DNA of 19,214 bases, from positions 2,615-21,828 of the forward strand of contig DFBI01000064.1 in NCBI GenBank assembly GCA_002367335.1, read 5' to 3'. The notes beneath the pieces were generated by a model that saw only the letters and a program-made list of their open reading frames with translations, made no database searches and was not told the DNA's origin. Origin of the DNA: Syntrophaceae bacterium UBA3084. Its GTDB lineage: Bacteria > Desulfobacterota > Syntrophia > Syntrophales > UBA6807. Positions 1-6,819 of the stretch are shown one piece after another. The position numbers and the translations under genes were made by a program. How positions within the stretch are numbered: the first letter of the stretch is position 1; each line of letters opens with the position of its first letter.

Positions 1-235
1 TCGACTGAGCTCGCCGAAGGCTGAGCTCACGCCGAAGTCTCAGGTCGAAGTCAAATAACAAATGTTCGAAACAGTTTTGGACATTCGAGTTTAAGGTTTT
101 GATATTGTTTCGTACTTCGGATTTCGAATTTATTTTCCGCCAACATCTGCGCGAAAAACGCAGTTGTTGTGAATAAAGACTAACAGTCCTTGACCTTTGC
201 GGGTTTGCCGCAGCCTTTAGCTGTGTGACTTTTGA
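1..235. other. Intergenic region with short repeats, upstream of tRNA-Gly
   Basis: No convincing coding sequence. The first bases hold an imperfect direct repeat: TGAGCTC followed by GCCGAAG at 6-19, and again at 22-37 with two extra bases between the halves. Positions 100-130 are AT-rich low-complexity sequence. A 41-nt repeat at 141-181 recurs inverted after infB and has its own entry. A weak promoter for the tRNA may start with TTGACC at 190-195, but no good -10 lies at the right distance (TTTAGC at 216-221 is 20 bases away). The left edge cuts the region, so the upstream gene is unknown. Confidence 0.6.
141..181 (+). repeat. 41-nt dispersed repeat, copy 1
   Basis: This stretch, from CAACATC to AAAGACT, matches the reverse complement of 4824-4864 at 37 of 41 positions by my alignment. 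Its core GCGAAAAACGC is identical in both copies and can form a small hairpin (CTGCG at 148-152 or so against CGCAG, with an A-rich loop). No transposase or coding potential is linked to it. It lies about 55 bases upstream of the tRNA. Confidence 0.75.
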
Positions 236-310
236 GCGGGCGTAATTCAGAGGTAGAATGTCAGCTTCCCAAGCTGAACGTCGTGGGTTCAATTCCCATC
301 GCCCGCTCCA
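236..310 (+). tRNA. tRNA-Gly (anticodon CCC)
   Basis: The cloverleaf can be drawn directly. The acceptor stem is GCGGGCG at 236-242 with CGCCCGC at 300-306. The anticodon stem is TCAGC at 261-265 with GCTGA at 273-277, around loop TTCCCAA, which places anticodon CCC at 268-270 (reads GGG). The T stem is GTGGG/CCCAT at 283-299 with one G-T pair, and its loop begins TTCAA. A discriminator T at 307 is followed by an encoded CCA at 308-310. It sits where enteric bacteria carry the initiator tRNA gene metY, just ahead of rimP-nusA-infB. A hairpin terminator follows 70 bases downstream. Confidence 0.95.
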
Positions 311-319
311 TATTTTTAC

Positions 320-355
320 TTGAAATAGTTGTTTTTGTGTGTTACACGGTAAAAT
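320..355 (+). promoter_or_regulatory. Possible promoter for rimP (weak)
   Basis: TTGAAA at 320-325 is followed 17 bases later by TACACG at 343-348, a poor -10. TAAAAT at 350-355 is a better -10 (5 of 6) but would need TTGTTT at 329-334 with a short 15-base spacer. Some start site is likely here, because a terminator hairpin at 381-398 would otherwise block most read-through from the tRNA. Transcripts starting here would still cross that hairpin. Confidence 0.3.
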
Positions 356-359
356 ATCA

Positions 360-378
360 AATTTTGAATTTCAAAATT
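360..378. promoter_or_regulatory. AT-rich perfect dyad upstream of rimP
   Basis: AATTTTGA at 360-367 and TCAAAATT at 371-378 are exact inverted repeats separated by ATT. The dyad lies between the possible rimP promoter and the terminator hairpin. It could be an operator, part of a larger leader fold, or a remnant of low-complexity repeat DNA. There is no direct evidence for a binding protein. Confidence 0.4.
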
Positions 379-380
379 GG

Positions 381-403
381 AGTGGGCCGGTGCCCGCTTT
401 TTT
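381..403 (+). terminator. Intrinsic terminator between tRNA-Gly and rimP
   Basis: AGTGGGC at 381-387 pairs with GCCCGCT at 392-398, with one T-G pair and a four-base loop, and is followed by a T run to 403. This is a classic GC-rich hairpin plus U tract. It ends about 22 bases before the rimP ATG, so it is either the tRNA terminator with rimP served by read-through, or an attenuator in front of the rimP-nusA-infB operon. Confidence 0.75.
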
Positions 404-424
404 ATTTTGAAGAAGAATACATAT

Positions 425-904
425 ATGGACAATATACGTCAAACATACAGGCAGGAAGTGATAGATTTGGTAGAACCGGTTATCGAATCTGGATTGATGG
501 AGTTAATAGATATTGAATGTCTTAAAATGAAATCCCGGTGGGTTGTAAGGATCTATATTGATAAAGAAAACGGTGTTACTCTGGATGATTGCGCAGAAAT
601 CAGCAATAGTGTCGGAGATTTACTGGATATCCACGATATCCCGCCCGGTCCTTATACCCTTGAAATATCATCACCGGGGTTGAATCGTCCCCTTTTAAAA
701 GACAAAGACTTTCTAAAATACAGGGGATCCAGGGTAACGGTTCGGGTAAAAAAAATTCTTTCTGGAAAAAGAAAGTTTTGTGGTAAGCTAATAAACTTCA
801 TGCAGGAAGGCAAAAACAAAACTCTCATTGTAGATGAGGAAGGAAAACTTTATCACATACCGAGAGAAATTGTGTCTAAAGCAAATCTCGAGTATGAGCT
901 TTGA
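425..904 (+). CDS. rimP: Ribosome maturation factor RimP
   Basis: A 159-residue protein needed for maturation of the 30S subunit, acting in the cytoplasm on assembling small subunits. It shows the two-domain RimP pattern. The N-terminal half carries IDIECLKMKSRWVVRIYID followed by LDDCAEISNSVGDLLD and the family signature YTLEISSPGLNRPL. The C-terminal half is a small SH3-like barrel (residues about 90-159) ending in IPREIVSKANLEYEL. The ATG at 425 is preferred over an in-frame TTG at 377, because the longer form would run through the terminator hairpin and add residues the family lacks. The purine-rich GAAGAAG about 8 bases upstream is a plausible ribosome binding site. Next is nusA after a 111-base gap with its own promoter. 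Length matches the family norm of about 150. Confidence 0.95.
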   Translation: MDNIRQTYRQEVIDLVEPVIESGLMELIDIECLKMKSRWVVRIYIDKENGVTLDDCAEISNSVGDLLDIHDIPPGPYTLEISSPGLNRPLLKDKDFLKYRGSRVTVRVKKILSGKRKFCGKLINFMQEGKNKTLIVDEEGKLYHIPREIVSKANLEYEL

Positions 905-929
905 ACTCGGATTTTGTAGAAGGTATAAT
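901..929 (+). promoter_or_regulatory. Sigma-70-type promoter for nusA
   Basis: TTGAAC at 901-906 and a perfect TATAAT at 924-929 are separated by exactly 17 bases. The -35 overlaps the rimP stop codon (902-904). The expected start point is about 936, giving an 80-base leader to nusA that contains a strong fold. This allows nusA-infB expression independent of rimP. Call from sequence match only. Confidence 0.6.
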
Positions 930-941
930 AACGAGACGCAG

Positions 942-992
942 AAACCCGCGCAGTCTGCGGCGAGCCTTCGGGGCTAATGTAAGACTGGGTTT
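942..992 (+). promoter_or_regulatory. Structured nusA leader, attenuator candidate
   Basis: A long hairpin can be drawn: AAACC at 942-946 with GGTTT at 988-992, CAGTCT at 951-956 with AGACTG at 982-987, and an inner AGCC/GGCT (963-966/972-975) around TTCGG. A competing small hairpin, CGCA/TGCG around GTC (949-959), uses the same bases as the CAGTCT arm, so the two folds exclude each other. No T tract follows, so it is not a simple terminator. It ends 11 bases before the nusA ribosome binding site (GGAGGG, 1003-1008). NusA is known in enteric bacteria to regulate its own operon; a link to this fold is my inference. Confidence 0.45.
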
Positions 993-1015
993 AATAGAAT
1001 ATGGAGGGCTTTTAC

Positions 1016-2284
1016 ATGTTGCCAGACCTTAAGCGCCTGATTGATCAGATGGGTAGGGATAAGGGCATAGATAAAGAAATAATTATTGAAGCATTGGAAA
1101 CAGCTGTATTAACCGCTGCGAAAAAGAAACTGGGACAAACCCTGGATATGGAATCACATTACAATGAAGAAATAGGAGAAATCGAGGTCTTCAGGTTTAT
1201 GACTGTTGTAGAAAATGTTTTAAATCCCGATACACAAATTTCCATTGAAGAAGCCAGAAAAACTCTGGATGAAGATGCGGAGCCGGGTGACAGTCTTGGT
1301 GCGAAAATAGAAGCGAATACCTTTGGAAGAATTGCTGTTCAGTCAGCCAAGCAGATCATTATCCAAAAGGTAAGAGATGCAGAGCGGGATATGATTTATG
1401 AAGAATATAAGGACAGAAAAGGAGATCTGGTCAATGGTTTTGTCCAAAGGTTTGAAGGGGGGAACATTATCGTTAACCTGGGCAAAGCTGAAGGAGTTAT
1501 TCCACCTGCCGAGCAAATTAGAAAAGAGATGTTTAAAAGGGGAGAGAGAATCCGGGCATATATATGTGAGATAAAAAGAATATCCAAAGGCCCACAGATC
1601 ATACTTTCCAGAACGCACCCCGGGTTTATCAGGTCTCTATTTGAGATGGAAGTTCCTGAAATTTCTGAGGGGTTAATCGAAATAGTAAATGTGGCGAGAG
1701 AGCCTGGGAACAGGTCGAAAATCTCCGTTAAAACGCAAGACAGAGATGTAGATCCTGTCGGTGCCTGTGTTGGTATGAGGGGCTCTCGTGTCCAAAGTGT
1801 GGTACAGGAATTAAAGGGAGAGAAGATAGATATTGTACCTTTTGCCGATGACCAGGTAACATATGTTTGCAGTGCCCTGTCCCCGGCAAAAGTAGACCGG
1901 GTACTCATGGATGAGGATGCACGATCCATGGATGTTATTGTCCCGAACGATCAGCTTTCTCTGGCTATTGGGAAGAGTGGGCAAAATGTGAGATTGGCTG
2001 CACGTCTCACTGGATGGAGAATTGACGTTAAAAGTGAATCTCTACTCGAAGAACAGGAAAATGAAGGATATACGTCCCTCTTGAAAATTCCGGGTATGGA
2101 TGAAAGTACAGCAGAACTTTTCTACAGAGAAGGTTTGAAGAATGTTGAAACACTAGCTTTAGCAAATCCTGAAATGTTAGCGTCATTGACTTCAATAGAG
2201 GGGATGAGCAAAGAAAAAGCGGTGGAGTGGATTGAAGAAGCCGGAAAAATTATAGCTGATGGAAATAATGCACAAACCCCTTAG
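1016..2284 (+). CDS. nusA: Transcription termination/antitermination protein NusA
   Basis: A 422-residue NusA that binds RNA polymerase and nascent RNA to control pausing, termination and antitermination. Domains in order: N-terminal polymerase-binding domain (about 1-125, starting MLPDLKRLIDQMGRDKGI), S1 (about 133-198), KH1 with the GMRG loop at residues 253-256, KH2 with GKSG at 319-322, and a C-terminal helix-hairpin-helix segment (about 345-415, LLKIPGMDESTAELFYREGL). The C terminus has one such repeat, shorter than the two acidic repeats of the E. coli protein. I chose ATG 1016 rather than the in-frame ATG 1001: GGAGGG at 1003-1008 is ideally spaced and the family starts at this Met. 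It has its own promoter and leader. infB follows after 35 bases, without the YlxR gene seen between them in many bacteria. Confidence 0.97.
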   Translation: MLPDLKRLIDQMGRDKGIDKEIIIEALETAVLTAAKKKLGQTLDMESHYNEEIGEIEVFRFMTVVENVLNPDTQISIEEARKTLDEDAEPGDSLGAKIEANTFGRIAVQSAKQIIIQKVRDAERDMIYEEYKDRKGDLVNGFVQRFEGGNIIVNLGKAEGVIPPAEQIRKEMFKRGERIRAYICEIKRISKGPQIILSRTHPGFIRSLFEMEVPEISEGLIEIVNVAREPGNRSKISVKTQDRDVDPVGACVGMRGSRVQSVVQELKGEKIDIVPFADDQVTYVCSALSPAKVDRVLMDEDARSMDVIVPNDQLSLAIGKSGQNVRLAARLTGWRIDVKSESLLEEQENEGYTSLLKIPGMDESTAELFYREGLKNVETLALANPEMLASLTSIEGMSKEKAVEWIEEAGKIIADGNNAQTP

Positions 2285-2319
2285 GACCTGATGATCAAAA
2301 TAACCAGGAGTTTCAAGGA

Positions 2320-4800
2320 ATGTCTAAAATAAGAGTATACGAGTTAGCCAAAGAGTTTGATGTAGATAGTAAAGTGTTTATATCACGTATAGAAAAACTT
2401 GGTATAGCCGTGAAGTCTCATTCAAGTACACTTGAGGAGCACGATGTTGAGAGAATCCGAAAAGAATTTACCCTTGGTGTGGGTGTGGTGCGTGAGGTTG
2501 TAGAAAAACGGGTAACATCGGGTGTTATAAGAAGAAGAAGGGTGGTTCAGGAACCAGTCGAAGAAGTCAGGCCGGTTGAAACAAAAGAAGAGGATGTAGA
2601 AGAAACAGGAATTGAGAAAAAGCAGGAAGAGAAAAAGGAAGTTCCTGAGGTCAAAGTCTCAGATATAAAAGCAGAGGTTGCAGAGAAAGAAAAAGCTAGA
2701 TCAATAGAAGAACAAAAGGCAGTTCCAAGAGAGTCTGTAAAACATAAAGTGAAAGAAGTTCCGAAGAGAACAGAACCGGCAGAGAAGGAAAAAGAAGTTT
2801 CGCGTGAGACAGAAAAACCACAGAAACCTGAATATAAGAAGCCTTCGAAGAAAGAGAAACGACCCGTTGAGGTAGTAGTCGATAAACTACCGGATGCTGG
2901 GAAGAAGGCATTTACAAAACAGAGGATTGGAAAGAAATCACGATATCTGAGGAAAGAAACAGCAGAAAACAGAGGGATAAGATCTAAGCCGAGAAAAAAA
3001 GAGGCCGTCTTAAAGATGAACAAGACGGAGATTACAACTCCCAAGGCTATTAAAAGAAGGATAAAGATAGGAGAGACAATAACCGTTGGTGATCTTGCAA
3101 AAAAGATGGGTGTGAAATCAAGTGAGGTGATAAGTAAGCTGATCTCTCTTGGTACAATGGTCACGATTAATCAATTTATTGATATCGATGTGGCAACAAT
3201 TGTTGCCAGTGATTTTGGATATCAAGTTGAACGTATTGGTGTTGAATACGATGAGTTTGCCATAAAAGTAGAAGCTTTGCCGGAAAAACTCAAGCCAAGA
3301 GCTCCTGTGGTAACGGTTATGGGACATGTTGACCATGGCAAAACGTCTCTTCTGGACACAATAAGAGAAACACATGTTATTGATGGAGAAGCGGGAGGCA
3401 TTACGCAGGCAATCGGGGCATATCAGGTACATGTTAATGATAGAGACATCGTATTTGTAGATACCCCGGGGCATGAAGCTTTCACATCAATGAGGGCCAG
3501 GGGTGCGCAGGTTACGGATATCGTGGTGCTTGTAGTGGCTGCCGATGATGGTGTTATGGACCAGACCATTGAAGCAATTAACCATTCAAGGGCGGCAGAA
3601 GTGCCCATAATTGTGGCAATAAATAAAATTGACAAGTCAGGGGCGAATCCGGATCAAATTAAACAGAAACTCTCCGAATTAGGTCTTGTACCGGAAGAAT
3701 GGGGGGGTGATGCCATATATGCAGAGGTTTCGGCGAAGAAGCGAACAGGAATAGAAAATCTCTTGGAATTGATTCTTCTCCAGGCTGATATAATGGAACT
3801 GAAGGCAGATCCTGATAGACCTGCAACGGGTATTATCGTTGAAGCAACCATAGATAAGGGAAGGGGTCCTGTAGCCACGGTTATCATTCAGGAAGGTACT
3901 TTGAGAGAAGGAGATGCCTTTGTTTCTAAAGCAGAGTATGGCAGGGTCAGGGCTTTGATAAATGATCAGGGGCAGAAGGTAACAGAAGCCGGGCCTTCCA
4001 TGCCGGTCGAGGTCATTGGTTTTTCCAAGGTCCCGAAAGCAGGTGTGAATTTCACCTGTGTTGAAGGCGAAAAAAAGGCGCGTAATATTGCCGAATACTG
4101 GAGTATCAAGGAAAGGGAAAAAGAACTTTCAAAGACTTCAAAAATTACTCTCGAACAGCTTTATGAAAAAATACAAGAAGGGGTCAAGGAATTTAATGTT
4201 ATTATTAAAGGAGATGTCCAGGGTTCCATAGAGGCACTCTCAGAAGCACTTAATAAGTTGAGCACAGATGATGTAAAACTCAAGATTATTCATAGCTCGA
4301 CGGGTGCTGTTACAGAAACGGATGTTCTCCTGGCATCAGCATCCGATGCCATTATTATTGGATTTAATGTGCGACCTGACTCAAGGGTTGGTGAGTTGGC
4401 CGAAAAAGAAGGGGTGGAGATTAAATTCTACGATGTAATATACAATATCATATCTGATGTGAAAGCCGGAATGTCGGGGTTACTTGAACCTGTCTATAAA
4501 GAGATTTTTCAGGGCCGTGTGGAGGTTCGGGATATCTTTAAGGTACCCAAGATTGGAGCAATTGCAGGAAGCTACGTAATAGACGGCAAAGTGTTGAGGA
4601 ATTCCAATATCAGACTGGTGCGAGACGGTGTTGTGATTTATGACGGCAAGATAATGTCCCTCAGGAGATTTAAAGATGATGCTAAAGAAGTACCTTCAGG
4701 TTTTGAATGTGGTATTGGCCTGGAAGGTTTTAATGACATCAAGGTAGGGGATATTATCGAAGCCTATACACAGGAAGAGGTTGAAAGAACATTGGAATAA
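2320..4800 (+). CDS. infB: Translation initiation factor IF-2
   Basis: An 826-residue GTPase that brings initiator tRNA to the 30S subunit and promotes subunit joining. An IF2N module is at residues 1-50 (SKIRVYELAKEFDVD). A Lys/Glu-rich, probably disordered linker (about 60-245) follows, then a second IF2N module (about 252-305). The G domain has G1 GHVDHGKT (335-342), switch I GGITQAIGAY (359-368), G3 DTPGH (381-385), G4 NKID (435-438) and G5 SAK (471-473). Domains II, III and the fMet-tRNA-binding C domain follow. AGGAGT lies about 10 bases upstream of the ATG. Co-transcription with nusA is expected. The repetitive A/G-rich linker produces a long open frame on the other strand, which is not a gene. 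A 381-base gap separates it from ylxP. Confidence 0.98.
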   Translation: MSKIRVYELAKEFDVDSKVFISRIEKLGIAVKSHSSTLEEHDVERIRKEFTLGVGVVREVVEKRVTSGVIRRRRVVQEPVEEVRPVETKEEDVEETGIEKKQEEKKEVPEVKVSDIKAEVAEKEKARSIEEQKAVPRESVKHKVKEVPKRTEPAEKEKEVSRETEKPQKPEYKKPSKKEKRPVEVVVDKLPDAGKKAFTKQRIGKKSRYLRKETAENRGIRSKPRKKEAVLKMNKTEITTPKAIKRRIKIGETITVGDLAKKMGVKSSEVISKLISLGTMVTINQFIDIDVATIVASDFGYQVERIGVEYDEFAIKVEALPEKLKPRAPVVTVMGHVDHGKTSLLDTIRETHVIDGEAGGITQAIGAYQVHVNDRDIVFVDTPGHEAFTSMRARGAQVTDIVVLVVAADDGVMDQTIEAINHSRAAEVPIIVAINKIDKSGANPDQIKQKLSELGLVPEEWGGDAIYAEVSAKKRTGIENLLELILLQADIMELKADPDRPATGIIVEATIDKGRGPVATVIIQEGTLREGDAFVSKAEYGRVRALINDQGQKVTEAGPSMPVEVIGFSKVPKAGVNFTCVEGEKKARNIAEYWSIKEREKELSKTSKITLEQLYEKIQEGVKEFNVIIKGDVQGSIEALSEALNKLSTDDVKLKIIHSSTGAVTETDVLLASASDAIIIGFNVRPDSRVGELAEKEGVEIKFYDVIYNIISDVKAGMSGLLEPVYKEIFQGRVEVRDIFKVPKIGAIAGSYVIDGKVLRNSNIRLVRDGVVIYDGKIMSLRRFKDDAKEVPSGFECGIGLEGFNDIKVGDIIEAYTQEEVERTLE

Positions 4801-4823
4801 GAAATATATCAGTAATACTTTAG

Positions 4824-4864
4824 AGTCTTTATTTACAGCAACTGCGTTTTTCGCGTGGATGTTG
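4824..4864 (-). repeat. 41-nt dispersed repeat, copy 2 (inverted)
   Basis: Reverse complement of copy 1 at 141-181, with 37 of 41 bases matching. Differences are at two bases near the CAACATC end and two single bases in the arm toward AAAGACT. It begins 23 bases after the infB stop. The two inverted copies bracket tRNA-Gly-rimP-nusA-infB. Confidence 0.75.
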
Positions 4865-4886
4865 ACGTCAGGAATCGTGGATCTGG

Positions 4887-5019
4887 AATGAACATCGAAC
4901 GCCCAACATCGAAGGTCAAATGGTGAAAATGAAGAAAGAGGAATAAAGATTTACTGTCCTGCTATTGAGCGAAGGGACATCATTATTCGGCGTTCAATGT
5001 TCGATGTTGGACGTTCATT
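4887..5019. repeat. Imperfect inverted repeat after infB
   Basis: AATGAAC (4887-4893) and CCAACATCGAA (4903-4913) on the left have exact inverted counterparts GTTCATT (5013-5019) and TTCGATGTTGG (5000-5010) on the right. Inside, further copies of the word GTTCAATGTTCGATG occur. The arms enclose about 85 bases with no open frame. It looks like a non-coding interspersed repeat rather than a terminator, because there is no T tract and the loop is long. Confidence 0.6.
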
Positions 5020-5181
5020 TTCGGCATGCATCAGCGCGCTGGATCACGGGAAAAAGAAACCCTGAACTCTCGAACCATGGACCTTGAAACATTTCCTGGT
5101 TGCGGCTTTGTCGCCTGAAACTTTACATAATAACACAGAAGCGCTGGCCCCTGATCACTGATTCCTGAAAGCTGTCTTTAA

Positions 5182-5517
5182 ATGGTTGTCGGAGTAAGAA
5201 TAATAGAGGTTTTTATTATAGACAGTAGATCCCTTAAGGAAAAACGTGGGATTCTACGCAGGATTGTACACAGGGCGAAAAACAAGTTTAGCATTTCCAT
5301 AGCGGAAATTGGAGATCAGAACAGTTGGAAAAGGGGGAGAATCGGTTTCGCTGTAGTAGGAAACGACAGGAACTTTGTCAATTCTATGATGAATAAGATA
5401 CTAAGTTTTATAGAAGATCTACAGCTTGTCGAAGTAATTTGCTCAAAGATGGAAATTATCACGATCTCTGATGTTGTGGATGACAGATATGGTTATCAAG
5501 ATGCCAAGTATTACTAA
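5182..5517 (+). CDS. ylxP: YlxP/DUF503 family protein
   Basis: A 111-residue cytoplasmic protein of the DUF503 family (YlxP), which commonly sits between infB and rbfA. The family pattern is clear: MVVGVRIIEVFIIDSRSLKEKRG at the N terminus (SLKEKR is the hallmark), then FSISIAEIGDQNSWKRGRIG and a C-terminal FIEDLQLVEV. Its biochemical role is not established; a part in ribosome assembly has been suggested from context. I see no Shine-Dalgarno sequence before the ATG at 5182, which directly follows the repeat-rich gap. The frame ends 17 bases inside rbfA, suggesting translational coupling. Confidence 0.9.
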   Translation: MVVGVRIIEVFIIDSRSLKEKRGILRRIVHRAKNKFSISIAEIGDQNSWKRGRIGFAVVGNDRNFVNSMMNKILSFIEDLQLVEVICSKMEIITISDVVDDRYGYQDAKYY

Positions 5518-5866
5518 TTTTAAAAGAGTGAACAGGGTGGGTGATCTTATAAAGACGGAAATCTCAGATATCTTGTTGAAAGATGTGAGAGACCTTCGTA
5601 TCAGGCATGTGACAATCACCGATGTGAAAATGACCGATGATCTTCGTTTGGCAAGGATATTTTTTGTTCCTCTTGGTGAAGTAACCTGCAGTGATGAAAT
5701 TATGGAAGGTCTGCGGAATGCTTCTAAATTTTTCAGGAGAGAGCTTGGTAAAAGATTGCGGCTTCGTTATGTTCCCGGAATAACTTTCATCTACGACAAA
5801 TCTTTCGAATATGGTGACCGTATCGATAGGCTTCTGGCTAAAATAGAGGGGAAAGAAAACAGATGA
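5501..5866 (+). CDS. rbfA: Ribosome-binding factor A
   Basis: A 121-residue, KH-fold protein that binds the 30S subunit near the 5' end of 16S rRNA during late maturation. Family marks are RVNRVGDLIKTEISDILLKDVRD near the N terminus, RHVTITDVKMTDDLRLARIFFVPLG in the middle, and RRELGKRLRLRYVPGITFIYDKSFEYGDRIDRLL at the end. I start it at ATG 5501 (MPSITNFKRVNR), overlapping the ylxP stop; in-frame ATGs at 5489, 5480 and 5471 would add 4-10 residues not typical of the family. No strong ribosome binding site is visible, so coupling to ylxP is likely. Its stop overlaps the nrnA start as ATGA. Confidence 0.93.
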   Translation: MPSITNFKRVNRVGDLIKTEISDILLKDVRDLRIRHVTITDVKMTDDLRLARIFFVPLGEVTCSDEIMEGLRNASKFFRRELGKRLRLRYVPGITFIYDKSFEYGDRIDRLLAKIEGKENR

Positions 5867-6819
5867 TAAACAAGATTATTGAAATTATAAATTCCTGTGA
5901 GACTTTTCTCATTACCGCACATGTAAGACCCGATGGTGACGCCGTTGGTTCTGAACTGGCTCTGTATCACGTACTTCGTAATATGGGGAAACAAGCTGTA
6001 ATTTACAACCAGGACAGGACACCCGATGTATATACGTTTCTTCCCGCAGCGAATGTTATCACTAATGACATCGATTCGGTTGAGATATTTGATGCCGCTT
6101 TTGTGCTGGATTGCAGTGATATTGAAAGAGTTGGAGAGGAAGCAAAAAGGATAATTTCAATAAAAAAAATAGTTAATATAGACCATCATGTCGCAAACAG
6201 TGGTTTCTCGGAAATTTCCCTGGTCGATTCCGGGGCGAGTTCTGCAGGAGAAATCCTCTATAAAATTATAGAGAAACTGAGTGTTCCCATAACGAAAGAT
6301 ATTGCAACAAATCTCTATACGGCTATTCTTACAGACACAGGTGCCTTCTGTTATTCCAATACGGGGAGTTACACGTTTTCCGTGGCGGCAAAACTTGTAG
6401 AAGCTGGGGCAGATCCTCGATGGATAGCGGTAAATATATATGAAATCAAACCCATGGCACAGATACAGCTCATGAAAGAAACCCTTAAAACATTAGAAAT
6501 TCAGCAGGATATCCAAACAGGGTCTATTTATGTCTCCCGAAAAATGCTTAAAGATGCAGAAGCATTACCGGAGCATACAGAGGGATTGGTAGATATGATT
6601 CGATCTATTAAAGGGATTGAAGTAGCGCTGATTTGCCAGGAAACATCGGGGGATAATTATAGAATAAGCCTTCGGTCGAAGGGGAAAATCAATGTGGAAA
6701 AAGTTGCAAGAGAATTTGGGGGCGGAGGACATGTGAATGCAGCGGCCTGCATTCTTGAAGGGGATATTAAGAGCGTTAAAAATAAATTATTAAATGCTAT
6801 CAAAAATTCCTGGGTATGA
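5863..6819 (+). CDS. nrnA: Bifunctional oligoribonuclease/PAP phosphatase NrnA (DHH family)
   Basis: A 318-residue DHH/DHHA1 phosphoesterase that degrades short oligoribonucleotides and dephosphorylates 3'-phosphoadenosine 5'-phosphate. Metal-binding motifs are visible: H20 with D24 and D26 in TAHVRPDGDAVGS, LDCSD near residue 83, D107-H108-H109 in NIDHHVANSG, and LTDTGAFCYSNT near 152. The DHHA1 domain ends in GGGGHVNAAA (286-295). It is the right length for NrnA and lacks the extra domains of RecJ. ATGA overlaps join it to rbfA upstream and truB downstream, so the three genes are one translational unit. In this place it pairs functionally with PNPase, which leaves short oligomers. Confidence 0.93.
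   Translation: MINKIIEIINSCETFLITAHVRPDGDAVGSELALYHVLRNMGKQAVIYNQDRTPDVYTFLPAANVITNDIDSVEIFDAAFVLDCSDIERVGEEAKRIISIKKIVNIDHHVANSGFSEISLVDSGASSAGEILYKIIEKLSVPITKDIATNLYTAILTDTGAFCYSNTGSYTFSVAAKLVEAGADPRWIAVNIYEIKPMAQIQLMKETLKTLEIQQDIQTGSIYVSRKMLKDAEALPEHTEGLVDMIRSIKGIEVALICQETSGDNYRISLRSKGKINVEKVAREFGGGGHVNAAACILEGDIKSVKNKLLNAIKNSWV

Larger units (their letters stand above)
4801..5181. other. Repeat-rich intergenic gap between infB and ylxP
   Basis: I see no coding sequence in these 381 bases. The gap contains copy 2 of the 41-nt repeat (4824-4864), an imperfect inverted repeat (4887-5019), and then word-like degenerate stretches such as CTGAACTCTCGAACC near 5063 and CCTGATCACTGATTCCTGA near 5150-5168. 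Similar degenerate word-like intergenic repeats occur in many environmental bacterial genomes (recollection, not searched). No strong terminator and no convincing promoter for ylxP were found. Confidence 0.6.

Noticed and set aside
377..424. Upstream TTG start for rimP at 377
   Set aside because: It would translate through the terminator hairpin and add 16 residues not typical of RimP; ATG 425 gives the normal length.
232..516. A 94-codon frame starting at TTG 232
   Set aside because: It runs through the whole tRNA-Gly gene and the terminator and into rimP in another frame; it shows no family pattern.
1396..1929. 177-codon frame on the minus strand inside nusA
   Set aside because: It is fully antisense to clear NusA domains, with Ser/Thr/Pro-rich composition typical of a shadow frame.
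2547..3164. 205-codon minus-strand frame opposite the infB linker
   Set aside because: The Ser/Phe-rich product is the complement of the Lys/Glu-rich IF-2 linker codons; it has no start signals or family features.
3394..3423. Ala364 in IF-2 switch I (GGITQAIGAY), where His is common
   Set aside because: All catalytic and nucleotide-binding motifs are intact and I cannot exclude that Ala is normal in this lineage, so it is not evidence of altered function.
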